A DNA stretch of 64,000 nt from Gnetum montanum (GCA_015680685.1 MNCI01002736.1:86598-150597), one strand, 5' to 3'. Positions 23,351 through 36,649 are shown, counted from the first letter of the stretch. The notes: generated by a model not told the origin, from the sequence alone. Numbers and translations are program-made.

Positions 23351-24344
23351 TTATGAGTAGCAGGTATTCCCTACATCCAACTATACAAATTACAAACATT
23401 CACATGCAATCCAGTCAAATACCGTGGACGAAACTAGTGTGGTATTTAGATTGTTAAGCATCAATCACAAGTCGCTATCTTCTCACTTTGACTAGTGGTA
23501 TCTTTATCACGTATGGTTTAGTCCAAAGTAAAGCATATGATTATTGAGGCTTTTGGGGTCTTAAAATAACTAAATAATAAGATAGAAATTAATTATTTAA
23601 TCTAATTAATAATAAGTAAATATGAAACTATCCTAAGGACGATAAGTGATCATTCCCAACTTGTCATACATGTTCTAAACTCATGTACCCATTGCTGGAA
23701 TTACCAAGTGTTATGTTATTGGGTGAACCAAGCAACAATGCTACCATAATTACCAAGTGAATACATGTTTACACTCAAAAGTAGTTGCATTCATTCCATC
23801 GATTGATTAATATGCATGAAAATATAAATATTAACTAAGTATATAGAAAGTAAATTGCATTGAAAGTAAATCTATTCTAACTCAAAGTGATGAATTAATC
23901 TCAATCTTGTCACCATTCATGGAATGTATCTAGGTACAATGCCACTTGATTAAGATGCTATACAATTGACTCAAATCTATGTTGTAGGCACTGATTGACT
24001 TTATGCTAAGATTACAAGAAAGAACTTCAAGGGTTTAGCTATACCATTGATCAAATGGTGCTAAATACATAGTGGGTGCTCTTATATTTATAAACAGATA
24101 TAGATGTTGCATCAACGGGGATGTGTTAACTCATTTGGTTGCATCAATGGGGATGCATTGACATAGCTAAATTTTAGCAATGTGATGTAGCATCTACGAT
24201 GCTGCAACATAGATGCAATGTAGCATCTACAATGTAGCATTTGCAATATAGCATCTACAATATCTCAACCAACTAATACACTTGATAAAATGATGCTTCA
24301 TCATATTCCCATAACTCAGCTACCTGACATATTATGTTTCATTA
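23351..24344 (-). repeat. 3' LTR of F1-c (994 bp)
   Basis: It begins TTATGAGTAG (mutated TGATGAG) on the plus strand and ends GTTTCATTA next to a tract that reads TAGTCGTAGGAATA on the minus strand. U3 carries many copies of a GTAGCATCTAC-like motif at 24180-24265. The conserved stem-loop lies at 23484-23530. Confidence 0.85.
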
Positions 24345-27250
24345 TATTCCTACGACTAACTAAAAACTAATCCTTAAGTTATATATAAGTGGATAAAGTT
24401 TCATTACAAAAATTGTTAGGTGCCTAAGACTAGATTGAATACCATTACAAAACTCAAGTGTCACATTACAAAATTTTACTTGAGTGGATGTGTTACAAAA
24501 TGATAAAAAGTCTAGATGGATATCAAATTTTATAAAATTATAGAATTCTTTAAAAAATTTGTCGAACATGAATCTTCATGATGTTGCTAGTGGTAGTAGT
24601 TTTTCCAAGCTTAGTTATTATGTTGACACTTCTCTTTTTTATGAAAGCTTTTTAACGTATGGGTTTCTAGCTAGTGAACATGTGATGTTTAAGTTTTAAC
24701 TCTTGTATATGTTATTTTTCCACGGGCTTGTCCTCCTTTGTCCTTCTCTTGGCCTTGTTTCTTTCCTTGTAAAAGACCTTCAACCTAGACATTTCTTTTG
24801 ACATCATCTAAAATTACCAAAGGGTCAATGTTAGTTTTTGCAATTTTTCCTAAATGATTAACCATTTTCAAATTCTTATTTAGCTCAAGATTTAAGAAAA
24901 ATTTACCATTTAGGCTCAAGGTGATTTCATAATAATGTTTTTCAAGCCTCTAAGGTAAGTAAAATAATCAAGTTGTTAAAATCATTTTGATTATTTTTAC
25001 TATTATTTATCATAAAGTTCAAAAAAGGGATGTTAGAAAAATTTCAAAAATTACATCCTTAGCCCCCACAATGAATGAGCTCAACTCCAGAAGCTCACAA
25101 GTTTTCAAACTAAAATCAAAGGTATGATTTGCAAGAGATATTGCAAATGCATTGAAATATTTAAAAACATGTGCTTCCAAAAATGATAAAGAAATTTTGA
25201 ATTTAGAGGAAATTTCAATATAAAAGCATTAAAGATAATCAAAATTGATGAGAAGTAGTCACAAATCATGCATAAATTTAGAGAAGATGCCCATGATGTT
25301 CTTAAAGATGTGAGATTTTGGTTCAGAGTTACGATTAACAAAATTGATGCAAGTGGATCCTTTCCAAAGTAGCCTCCTACCATAATGCCTTTGCATAACC
25401 ACTCCTAAAGACGTCCATGGACATCTTAGAAGTTAACTGTTAATCATGCCTTATTCTAAACAACACACAACTGTCTTAGTTGAAATCCTGCACTATACTA
25501 TACAAAACCAGTAGGTACATAATTGCATGTTGTAGTGAGATAAATAATGGGATTAGAAGGGGTTTTAGAGATTGGGACATGAGGTACCTAACCATGTCCA
25601 CAATAGGTTCTTATCTTAAGTATGATTGAGATAACCATCATACTTATTCATCCAAGTTTCAGACCAAGTACATATCATTAACAGTGGCCTCACATTAATG
25701 TGCTCCTTTCTACCTATCGTCATGAGTCCACAACAATCACAAAGAATGAACAGCATCCCAAGAAGAGAAGAAAAGACAAGAAGAAAGTAGCTTTAGAGAT
25801 TACTGAGGAAGAAATTTGGGCCTTAGTTAGAGAGATGTCTTCAGACATGGGTAACATGTTTTTCTAACCCTATAACTAGTTCTTGTATTCCAAGAGATAT
25901 TTGGAAAGGTGTGCTTTGAATTCTCATTATTTTTTTTGTTATTGTTATTTTTTCTTTCTTTCTCTCTATTTTTTTATTTTGTTCTCAACAATCACACCTT
26001 ACAAGGTCATACTTACTTTATGATCAATAATAGAAGTGATGATACATTCCATGAGAATTCATAGGCCTCAAGAAAAACGTTAAGAAGAGAATCCAACAAA
26101 TTTCCTTAAGGTCACATCCTTTTCCATTCCCACTTTGTCTTTTTCTCTTTTTTCAAGGCACAACGATCATTAGTTAATTTTAGTTTCATGTAAGAAGAAC
26201 CATATTGCTTTCATCATAAAGACCTCTTATTTATATAACTGGAGGAATGCATGATGTGGTCTCACTGCTTTACATAATTATTTACCCAATCATCTTGATA
26301 GCATGGGACAAAGACTCAACACATAGCATTGGCTTCTGCATCATGACTGACAACATCATTATTAACAAAAACATAGTAGAAATCCATAAAACATAAAGTA
26401 AATGACTCAAGAAAATAGAAAAATATAAAGAAAAAAATAACAAGAAATGGAAAACATATTAAGAATTAAAATTTTTTGAAGAAATAGAAAAATTATAAAA
26501 AGAATTATAAAATAATAAATAAAATAATGTGAAAATGCACTTATTAATTATTGATTCAAGATGGGGCATCTTCCCCATGACTAAACTAATGGGAGAGCAT
26601 TCAAAAAATGGACCACACATTTCCTTGGTTATACATCATAAGATTTCCATTTATAATCTTTAGTGATTTAAGTTTTCACTTGTTACCACATTTAACATTG
26701 ATGATAATTAGGTTTTGATCATTTGGACACATATATTTAGTTGGCCTAGAAGGTGATTTGTTTTTAAAGGATCTAGATATGTTTCCTTTTTTATTTTCTA
26801 TTTTAGTTCTTAGATCTCCTTATTTAACAACTTACTCTGGTGTATAGTTAGAGTGTAAGATGTCCTTCTTTAATTTCTTTATTTAGTTCATTTTCTTAGG
26901 ACAAGAACTAATAAATGGATTGGATATTTCCATGCATCTTTTAAATAGTTTGATATTCATATTTCTTAGCCATTAGGTGTCTTTTAGTTTAGTGGCTATT
27001 TTGTAGACGTAGTTGTTCACACACACTTGTTCCTTAAGTTTGTTGTGGGTTGGTATAAAGGTCATGTTATGACTTTGAACTTTCAACCCGCAACTATATC
27101 CTTTATTATTATTAGTAATGTATGAAATTTTCTATCTCTTCATAGTGATAGGTTTATCTTTTATGTTTCATGTTAGATAATAATGGTTATTAGCTTTTGT
27201 GTAGGATTAGGAGACATTGTTTTTGTGAGGAAGAACATTACACCATATTG
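24345..27250 (-). other. Post-gag internal region of F1-c
   Basis: This part lies between the gag end and the purine tract of F1-c. Short minus-strand frames such as 25105-25383 have no family motif. The coiled-coil frame of F1-a and F1-d is not recognisable, so the region is deleted, diverged or different in this subfamily. Confidence 0.4.
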
Positions 27251-28146
27251 GCCTTACACTAGTATTAATGAGCTAGTAGGTCTACTAGTTTTATTCACAT
27301 GAGTGGAAACCATTCTAAAGAAAGGACATTGTTGGGGCTTATTCTTGGAGCTACTAGTACTATTATCATTTTGTATATTCACAATAAAAGTGGCATTCTT
27401 TTGTTGAGGTTGTGATGCTAATTCTTCCTATGTTGTTGATTGTGGCATATGTTGGAGGGAAGTTATGAGAGTATTAAGAATGTGATGGACAATAAGAGGC
27501 ATGGGATGGTGATCCCATAGGAGATGTTATAGGTTGATGGTATTCAAAAGGATACTAATAGCACATTGAGTCATGGGCAATAGAACTATTCAAATAAATA
27601 GGTTGTTGAACATAGTATCTGTAATGGTCCAACTGGTAGTATGAATATTGCTAGTTTGATGATGGAAATCCCCACAACTGCAAGTTTTTCCACTATTGTT
27701 GATAGTAGTCTTTAGGTTGAGGAGGAGTCCTACTTGGATAGTACTATTGGTTGTAGGACTGTCTATAATTACCTTGTGGATAATGTAATCTCCTAGGCTT
27801 TTACTTTTTGACAAACATGGGATTGAAAGCAAAAGACCTAGACTCTTGTAGATGTAACATAATTGGGCAATAGTCCTTTGGATTTTCATATTGATAGATG
27901 CCACATCTATCTTTTTCCTCAGAATATGAGTCTGTAGCCTTTTCTAGTATAGCTAATTTTCCTTTTTGTCGATAAGTGCCCTCACCTATTTTCTTATTCT
28001 TCTTCCTCTTCTTGTTTTGATCACTTGATCCTATTTACTTTACCTTCTTTTCTATGAATTTTAAGTTGATTGTAACTTTTTCATCCATTAGCTCCCACTT
28101 ATCTACCTTCAATCTTAGTGATAAAATTTTGTATTAGCAAGATTTT
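27250..28146 (-). pseudogene. gag, C-terminal part, of F1-c
   Basis: Minus-strand translation matches the C-terminal half of the F1-d gag, including the Pro/Tyr/His-rich stretch that corresponds to 30700-30920 there and a CPF-like knuckle remnant (QCPFFRM). The N-terminal part is at 43725-44910, so the copia insertion split the gag. Stops are frequent. Confidence 0.65.
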
Positions 28147-28165
28147 TGTTAACCTTTTGATATGT

Positions 28166-29052
28166 TTATGAGATGTGATTTGATGAGCCTCTACATTAGA
28201 TACGTGATGTCAGAGTCTCAATGTTGTGTACCCAACGTTGGGACTAATAAGCAACGTCAAATACCCAACATTGCCTCATCTGGACCTTGCTTATAAATAC
28301 TGCACTTGGGCTTCTAGATGAGAGAGTTTTTAGCTTATATCTTAGAAATAGTTAGTTCTCAGTTTCTTTTCTTTTAAGTCTGTTATTCCCAATGCATGCC
28401 TGCAGTTTGATGTTTGTAATCGTATGACACCTTTGTTTGAGTGTGACGTACTTGGACATGTTACATGATTGGAAATAAAGATCGAGATTACCTCCATCAT
28501 TGTAGCATCCATTTAGATTAATATTGTTGTTTTAATTATTGAATTCTTTCTTTAGTTAAAAATTTCCATTTATTGTTATTTACTCTTCCTATTGTTAAGC
28601 AGAATGTGTGTGCCTTAATCATGAGCGTTTAAGTGTAAATACTTGGTTGCGAAGAGGTGTATCGTTTGGCACAACTAGTGACATACACTTGGTAATCCCA
28701 GAAGTAGCTCCACGAAGTCCAAGACATGTACGAATGATTAAGAGCAGATACCATCACCATAGGCTAACTCAAACTTTATTTTTCATTATTTATTAGTTAA
28801 TCAATTTATCTCTTTTCATCACTAGGAGTAGCATAGAATTAGGAAACATCATACACCTTACTTTGGACTAAATCATACATGACAAAGCTACCACTAGTCC
28901 AAGTGGAAAGACAGCAAACTGCGATCAAAGCATAACAATCTAGATGCCACAACCAGTCCCATCCATAGAATTCGACCAAATCGTGCATGAATACTTGTGA
29001 TTCATATGGTTGAGTGTAGGGGTACCTCACCTTTCTACCTCACCTTTCATCA
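28166..29052 (+). repeat. 5' LTR of F1-d
   Basis: It starts TTATGAG (mutated TGATGAG) and ends TTTCATCA after a short internal duplication of CTACCTCACC. The TATA box is at 28292-28299. U3 (28200-28285) has several CCCAACGTTGGG-like palindromes. The stem-loop is at 28860-28905. Confidence 0.88.
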
Positions 29053-29073
29053 TTGTGCTATTGCTAGGGATGG
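29053..29073 (+). promoter_or_regulatory. Primer-binding site of F1-d, tRNA-Asp type, decayed
   Basis: TTGTGCTATTGCTAGGGATG follows the LTR directly. It equals the common plant Ty3 site TTGGCGCCGTTGCCGGGGAT after several substitutions, mostly C-to-T or G-to-A. The corresponding site of F1-c, on the minus strand at about 44995-45015, reads TTGGCACCATTATTAGGTAT. Confidence 0.7.
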
Positions 29074-29177
29074 TGCTAGTTATCTAGATTAGTTATATTA
29101 TACATGATCATTGTAAAAGGTATTAACGATATATCTTTCAAAAGCTAGTCACTCACATAGACCATAAATCAAGAACA

Positions 29178-31658
29178 ATGTCTCTCTCACATGGAAGTGA
29201 CTATGCGATGTATAGTGAACACATTCATTGGAGAAATAATGTAATATATGATGAAGAAGATTGGAGTGATCAACCTTATGTAGGGGTTTCTTATGATTAT
29301 GACCACCCTAACAACACTCAAAGACTACATTCACCTAAGGGAGACAATCTTGGAGAAGATGATGTAGGTCCTAGACTAGGGAAGGCCTCAAGGCCTAAGA
29401 CCTCCTCAAAACTAAGAAATGATAAATTAAGGGACCCTAGGGAATACTATAGAAGTCATGGTAACTCTTCCAATTCCTCATCTTCCTCGTTTCCTTCAAC
29501 ATCTAGTTCTGATGAAGATGAATGTAGGTATAGAGATAGAACTCCATTAAAGGGTTAGACTAAAAATCAAAATCAAACCCATGGGAAAGGTCAAAGACAA
29601 CATCATCACGATCAAACGAATAGAGATAGACATTTTCCTTACGATTTTTTTGATGATGATGAACCCTTGTTGGTCATTAAGAGCCTAATGCATGTCACAT
29701 AGGCTGTTAAGATATCTTACAGGCATCGCAAAAAGAGTCATTTACCCAAATTGGACATGAATAATATTCTAAAATTTGCAGGAGGCTATGATTCAGATCC
29801 ATAACATCATTTACAATCCTTCCATGATGCATGTGCTTTCTACAACATTGAAAGTGGATGAAAAAAGCTTAAGCTCTTTCCTAGGACACTAATTGATAGA
29901 GCTGAAGTGTGATATAGATCGTTGAGACCAAATTCAATTCGACAATGGTTCACAATGTTGGAACTTTTCAATAAGAGATACCAAACCTATAAAAGAGTGT
30001 CCAATCTAAGGAGACAAATCCAAGAGTGGAAACAAGATCAACACAAACCCTTGGACATGGCCTTAGATAGATATTATGTCTTACTAAATAGATGCCTAGG
30101 CCACGGTTTATCTGAAGAAGAGTAGCTTTACCACATCATAGATGGGCTTCACAATGAAATAAGGATGATCCTTGGGATGTATGCCCCAGGGCAGTTATAC
30201 AAGCTTCAAGTCCATTAGATCAAAGAGATAATAGAGCATATGGAAAAAGAAGAAGGAGAGATGTGCAAATGGTAGAATGTCGAGAAATCTCAATGGGACC
30301 CAACTCTTCAATCGAAGGAGGTCCAAATTTATGATAAGGAAAATGAAACCACTCTTGATAAGGTGATTTCACAACAAAATTTACTGACAGAGGAGTCTAT
30401 TGATGATCTAGAAGCAAAATTCAATAGGATGTCTAAATGGATGGATGAGAATGTCACAACTCTTATTGAGATGGTCATGGAGAAGATCATGCAATACATG
30501 TCAGGCGATCACAATCAATAGAGGACACAGAACCAAGAAACAGTTAGGAATGTTTTTTGGTAGACAAGAAAAGTGGCTGATAAAAGTGAGGCTAAACACT
30601 CCACCATAGATGAAGATAATGGATGCAACATTTGCATATTTGATCATTTGAAGGATCATTGCCCAGTCTTGTTGCATCTATAGGAGTATTTGGCTAGTGC
30701 CTTAAATCCAAACTTTGTGCAATAACACATGCCTAGGAGACTTCCTCTCCCACAAGTTAATTATAGATAGTCCCACAATTGATTGTACCATCCTAGCAGG
30801 ATTTATTACCAACCTCAAGATCCTCAACCATAGTGGTAACAACCATAGTTGTGGGGGAGGCCACCACCAAATTAGCCACACTCATTGAAACCTCATAGAT
30901 ATTATGTTCAACATCCTATTTCTCCAACTAGTTTGGCATCCTCCACTTCAAATTGCCACTACCACTCTCCTGAATATCATCAATACATGGCATCCCCTAA
31001 AGGGTCACCACCTCGCACTTCTTACCATTCAACTTACCCTTGATATTCTCATCATCCGCCTCCTTATACGCCATCACCAACAACTTAGGAAGGTTTAGCA
31101 CCTCAATATCAACAAAGGAATGCTACTTGTGCTGCAAATGTGCAAAGACATGTTGACACCAGTGGGTCCCAACTGCAATTCCGAAAATGTCCTTTCTGGA
31201 GGAAAGACCATAAGTTGAGGCAAACTACGCATGGACCCACCACATCATCTAAGCTAGCACAAGGCCAACCTAGTGCACAACCTTCCTTGTCTAAACCAAC
31301 ATTATTCAACCATACACAAGGGCTACCGTCTATTCGTACTTCAACCTCACATCCAACCAATGGATCTACAAACATGGGAAGACAAATGAGTCCATGCATA
31401 CCATCTCATACTCAAGGGTGAAATAGTGGGCCAATCATCCAAAATCTTAAGATGCCTCACATCCTGACCCACCATACATATAACAATAAGGTGTATGATC
31501 AACAAATTTTCTACCCAGGCACCACACCTCCAACAAGCACCCAGTGGCTAGGGCATGAAGGGTTCCCAACATTTCATACATGCATGGATCCTTTTCATCC
31601 ACTTATTAATCCTAGCCATGACCAAATGTTCAGTTGTGGGGGTTACCCCCCATTCTAA
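29178..31658 (+). pseudogene. F1-d gag, one frame of 826 codons with nonsense mutations
   Basis: One reading frame runs from ATG at 29178 to TAA at 31656-31658; segments at 29178, 29922, 31140 and 31452 are all in the same phase, so there are stops but no frameshifts. Order: acidic and Ser-rich N-terminus with GSDYAMYSEH; SSSDEDECRYRDR; the gag core (RSLRPNSIRQWFTMLELFNK, LNRCLGHGLSEEE, LYHIIDGLHNEIRMIL) resembling Athila/Tat-type gag; a CX2CX3HX4C-like motif (CNICIFDHLKDHC, about 30637-30675); a Pro/His/Tyr-rich region; and a second Cys-His remnant (KCPFWRKDH). It would assemble the particle and bind element RNA. Lost codons are TAG, TAA or TGA where Gln, Arg or Trp are expected. Confidence 0.75.
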
Positions 31659-32929
31659 TCTTTAGGATTTTTAAGTACTTTTTATCTTTTTGTTTTACAT
31701 TTTTTTATCATTTTCCTATTCTTGCTACTTTTTCTACATTTTCTAGTTGTTGTTTTAATTTTCCTTGTATGTAATCTCGCTATTGATCATGTTGCCCACG
31801 GAGGTGAGGTTTTTTCTCTATGTTGTTGAATCATAAGGGACTGATTATTCAAAAATTGAGACTACAACATCCATTCACCCATTTCATTAATAAGAGGTTC
31901 TTGCTCTAGTCATAATTGTAATCTTTTTCATCATCCAAACTCTAAATAACTTCATAATCATTATGTCTGGATGGAAGAGTGTAGAACCAAGATGGAATGT
32001 AAAGGGTGTGACATCAAGGGGATTTGTGGATTCTCTTTGGCTACCTTTGTATGTTTTATCATGTTGATGAGGTTGTAACCATATCCTTGTAGATCTAACG
32101 AAAAATGGAAGTAAGAGCAACTTTAACTGGCACTGAATAAACTTGTATGAGTCCCACTGGAAAGATATGTACTCATGCCTAAAGGTTGGCAACTTCTTAG
32201 AACCATAAAAAAAACATAGTAATTGTGCCATAATAATGCTCCTCCCTTGGACAAAATGCCAAGTGATGTTACTCGCAAATTTGATAGTCCTATGGTTGTT
32301 TGTCGATGGGACGAAATAATGCAGTGTCACTGAATGTGGTATGGACTTGTTTTGAATCTTGGAAGGAAGGAAATATGGTTATCTAATCATTAATAACACA
32401 CAAGGTTTCATTATGACCATGGTACAACACCTCATGTCTCGATTTCTGTGATCCCTTCTTCGGTCTATTCCATCTCATTGTTCAAATGTTCATACCTTGT
32501 GGTTTTGTGTAACATGAAGTAATCATCTTAATTTGGTAGTTTTAACATGTGTGTTTTGTTTCACAAGTATGCATTACATTCAACTCCTCTAGTGCCTACA
32601 GACATTTTAGGTGTGATTATGCAAGGGCATCATAGGCTAGAGTTTTCTTTGGGGAGGACCTACTTGTGTACCTTTTGTGACTTGTACTTGTTTAACATGA
32701 CTACATCATTTTTCACCTTCCATGCACTCCAATTGTTATATTTTATTGTTTCCCTTATCATGAACATACTCTGTCCCACAATCTAGCTCTCAATGCCTTT
32801 TTTCTTGCTTGTTCTTGTACTTTTACCATTGAAGACTTTACCCTATCCTATCTTTAGTACCTCCAATTAATTTTCCCACTTACCTAAACTGCAAAATTTA
32901 ACTTTCAACTTTCCAATCAAAGCTAGAGC

Positions 32930-33079
32930 TTTAGTTTGCATACCCTTTGGCTCCATAAAACTTAGAATTTTTGGACCTCGATGTTGTGTATGCAATGTTG
33001 GATCTTTAGTTTGCATACCCTTTGGCCCCATAAGACTTAGAATTTTTGGACCTTGACGTTGTGTACCCGACATTGCGTA
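32930..33079 (+). repeat. 75-bp tandem duplication in the F1-d spacer
   Basis: Units 32930-33004 and 33005-33079 both begin CTTTAGTTTGCATACCCTTT and both end with a GACGTTGTGTA-like motif of the U3 type. It lies immediately upstream of the internal TATA-like site. Confidence 0.8.
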
Positions 33080-33126
33080 CACAATGTCTCATACCTAATG
33101 TTGGGTCTAAAAAAAAGTATATATAG
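33050..33126 (+). promoter_or_regulatory. Internal U3-like promoter module of F1-d
   Basis: ACCTTGACGTTGTGTACCCG (33051-33070) is nearly the same as a U3 stretch of the 3' LTR around 36718-36735 (CAACGTTGTGTACCTGACG). It is followed by GTATATATAG (33117-33126). The ORF2 start is about 600 bp downstream. F1-a has the same arrangement. Activity is inferred. Confidence 0.45.
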
Positions 33127-33302
33127 TAGACCCCCACGTAACATGAACTTTATTTCTCTTATTTATTACTAGGGAAGTTGTTGAACTTTTTTCTTGTGAC
33201 CTAGAGCTCTACGCCTCCATCTTCCACTTGCGATATCTAGCTCTCTAATGCTCCAATTGCCATACCATTTAAATCTATCTAAACTCAAAGTGTTCAACTT
33301 AG

Positions 33303-33382
33303 NNNNNNNNNNNNNNNNNNNNNNNNNNNNNNNNNNNNNNNNNNNNNNNNNNNNNNNNNNNNNNNNNNNNNNNNNNNNNNNN
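33303..33382. other. Assembly gap of 80 N
   Basis: The gap lies in the F1-d spacer. In F1-a the collinear place is the G-rich tract at 525-548, so a hard-to-sequence G run is a likely cause. Confidence 0.95.
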
Positions 33383-33724
33383 ATTTGTTAAAATTTGCTA
33401 TTGCCTAGAAGGTATCATAAGGGTAAGGATGTTAAAAACCTTAGGGATTATAATGCAAAATCACTAACGATAATGCTAGATGTCCAATTTTTGTAGCCCA
33501 TGGGGCCATGCCCATTATTTTAAGCCACAAGTAATGAAAAAGGAACTAGTTGCAATGGGTCGTAGAAGAGATAGACACTTTTTGGGGGATTTTTCTTGAA
33601 AAATTTCCTAACCTTGCAATCATATGCATTATGAGCTTAATGAATTAAGGTTATGAGCAAGGTATGAATTGATTAAGGATAATAAACATAACCTTGGTAA
33701 CACATGGTTTTCATTTGATTACAG

Positions 33725-36460
33725 ATGGTCCCAAAAAGAGGTGCTCATGGTGAACCCTCACAAAGAGCCACTAAGCATCCATGTGGTGGCCACAACTAGC
33801 AAGGAGAACAAGCGGGACATGCTAAACAGGAAGCCCAATCTTTCAATATCCATCAAGAGGCCCTTGTTATTGGGTAATTGGCCCAAGGTGAGGTGGTAGA
33901 AGTACCAGCTCCTAAATAGGGACAACATCTCATGTTGCCCCGTGACTACCTTAGTCCCATTTTGAAAAAGTCCACATTGGCCTTGATCATTATGGAAATG
34001 AACTTCAATCTGTTCGTGGAATTCACTTCTAAAGTGGTGTGGATGCAACTCGAAGTGTCTCCACTGTGGTCGATCCTATCTGGTAGTGGTGAATGGTACA
34101 TGGGGGAAGTCTATCAATTCTAGCACAATAAAGATGAGGGTACCACTGTGAATATCTGTGGGGTGAATGTCTCTTACATAGTCAAAGATATAACTATAGC
34201 TCTCAACCTACCTAATGAAGGGGCCAAGGTTGCTCACCTATCCACTAGATTTGACCTTGAAACAAAGAGACTGTGGCTGAAGCAGGCATACGACAAAGAA
34301 GATAAATCATACCATGAGCTGACCTTAGAAGAGAGAACTTACTTCAAGATCAAGACATACCACCTATTTTCCACCAAAGGGCTCAATCACATCTCCACTT
34401 ATGTGGCTAGGGGAAGTGCCATTTTAATGCAAAAATTTTCAATTAACCTTCCTCAATACTATGTCACAAAAATCCAACAGCAGTTTGAAGAAACAAAATC
34501 AGGGAGACCACAACTTCCATTTTCCTATGTGATCAGAAAGATGTGCAAGTGGGCGGGAATCATAGGATATACCAATGATATCCTTTGAAAGGCTCAGCAC
34601 GCCTCCTTTGCAGAGCTCCTTAAAACCGTAGCACTAAGAAAAGATTCTAGGGAGGAGTAAGAAGCTAAAAAGGAGGTAGAACCAAGAAAAGAAATGCAAC
34701 AAGAGCTTAAGTAGTGCCTACAAGCACAAGCTACGTCACTACTACCAGAAGATAATCGATCATCAATGAGCCACCTACAAATAATCGCTGAGACCATCAA
34801 ATAGGGGAGCAGGGATGAGGCTAATCTCTTTTGGGTTATGGATGATGTCATACAATCCACCATATCAACTAATCCAACAAGGGGGGAGATCTTGATTTAG
34901 TCAAGAGGAGGGTGATCCCAATGATCACACTAGATTTTTAGAAATGCTGCATCCTTTCAAGTCACTTTGGAGACTAGAGAAGGCACCACAGTCATGGTGC
35001 TACAACACGAGGATGCAGCAGGTGCAATAGAGGTGATTACTAATTACATCAAGGAATCATTCAATGTTCTTGTTGTGCCTCTGACTAATTTGGTAGGGAC
35101 AAAAGATGCACAAATGCTAGCCCAAATCTCAATGACTCCTGCAGTGCATGAAGATGTACTTGATCATTTACTGCAAATAGGTCAAGTGATGACCACTCTA
35201 TTTGACATCCCTAGCGATGTCACTATGGCAAAATTGAACCTCATCAATACCAAAGGAAAGTTGATAATGGATGAGGTTAGGTCAAAGCATGCAGAATCTA
35301 AGGTGTAAATATTGCATGAAGAGTCGGCTACCCTACATGTGGAACGACAAAATCCTACCTGTTTCATCACACCAAACCAACTAGAGAAGTTTTGGATGGA
35401 GGAGCTTACTAAGCTGGAAAAGGAGAGAACAACTATAGGGCAAGAAAAGGAGATGGTGATCTAGAATGCCTCTACTACAAATGCATAAACTCATGTGCAT
35501 AAAAAGGCATTAATCGCTATTCACAAAGAAAACAAGCAGCTTGCTAAAGAGAATGCCCAATTGATCATAGTGGAAAAGTAAAAGAACATCTTGGAAGAGA
35601 GTGTCCACCAATTGATGCAACAATTGATGAGGGTCAACTAGGATATGAGTCGATTGGCTTGAGAAAATAGAACCCTCTCTATGGAAGAGGTACACACTAT
35701 TTGTCAAAAGACAACAATTGAGATCAACAAGTGGTAGAATGAGGCCAAGAAACATGAGAAGTTAAAAGAACACTTCTAGGACTAGGTTGACATGTATAAG
35801 GAAATTAATGAGAAGGAAATCAAGATGGCCAAGGCCCACATTAACTCCTTGGCAACACAAAATTCTGAATGGTAGGCCATTTTGGATAGTTATGCCATGG
35901 TCGAACAAGCAGAAGTTAAAAATAAGGATCTGCAGATAGAAGATTTGAAGGAATACATGGCATTGGCTAACCTCAGGTATGCCAACCTTGCCATGTTAAT
36001 AATAGGTCATCCTTGAAGAAAGTTGGAGAAGCAAGTGGTGACCACCTATGTACTATATGAGAAGGAGTTTGTAGATCGAAAGGATGCTTTGCAAAAGTTA
36101 CAAGTGGCAAACTTAGAATTAGAGGTGGTCAAAGCTAGCTACCAGGGATAGAAAGATGTAGCCTCAAACCTTGCTCAAATATTGATAGACTATCATGAGC
36201 TAAGGGATAAAGCTAATGCCTTCGAGGAGGAATGACGATAGTTTGCGACATGGTACATCAAGGCAAATCAAATTTTTCTGCAATTTCCATGTTCTTGGGA
36301 GGTATCAAACCAGGACACATTGGCACAATGGCCTAGATGGTGCACGACCCAAGGACGGAGGAAGAAAAATTGCAAGCCTTGCTCAACTATTACAAATTCC
36401 AACAACTTGACAATAAAGGGAAGCGATCAATGGAAGAGCCACCACCTTCAGGCACTACAT
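33725..36460 (+). pseudogene. F1-d ORF2: long coiled-coil protein, nonsense-mutated
   Basis: The frame starts with ATG (33725) directly after ATTTGATTACAG and stays in one phase: segments at 33932, 34148 and 34967 agree. It spans about 910 codons. The N-terminal part is basic (MVPKRGAHGEPSQ). The middle has a globular block: SGSGEWYMGEVYQF, NICGVNVSYIVKDI, LNLPNEGAKVAHLSTRFD, KIKTYHLFSTKGLNHISTYV. Residues from about 300 on are Glu/Lys/Gln-rich with heptad-like spacing (LEKERTTIGQEKEM, LQIEDLKEYMALANLRYANL). Stops are mostly TAG. I do not recognise the family with certainty; it might be a structural protein of non-autonomous plant elements or a captured host gene. Confidence 0.7.
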
Positions 36461-36649
36461 GAGCCTTCTAGTCTTGTTTTGTCTTGTCTCATTTTGCAAT
36501 AATGTATTCCATTTTTATATTGCACCACTGCAGCATGCAAAGAGTTAGTTATTTTGTGCATTGTTGGAGTTAGTTAATAATCCCAAACCTGCCCAATATT
36601 TTGTAAAGGACTTGTTCCTTATTTTTTAAAACCGAGGATGAATTTTTAT

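Noticed and set aside
24345-28146. Autonomous pol in the outer F1-c element
   Set aside because: I looked for the RT YVDD/YIDD-type motif, integrase HHCC and RNase H motifs on the minus strand and found none.
31887-32330. 147-codon minus-strand frame in F1-d
   Set aside because: It lies antisense in the spacer after gag, has no motif and no counterpart in another F1 copy.
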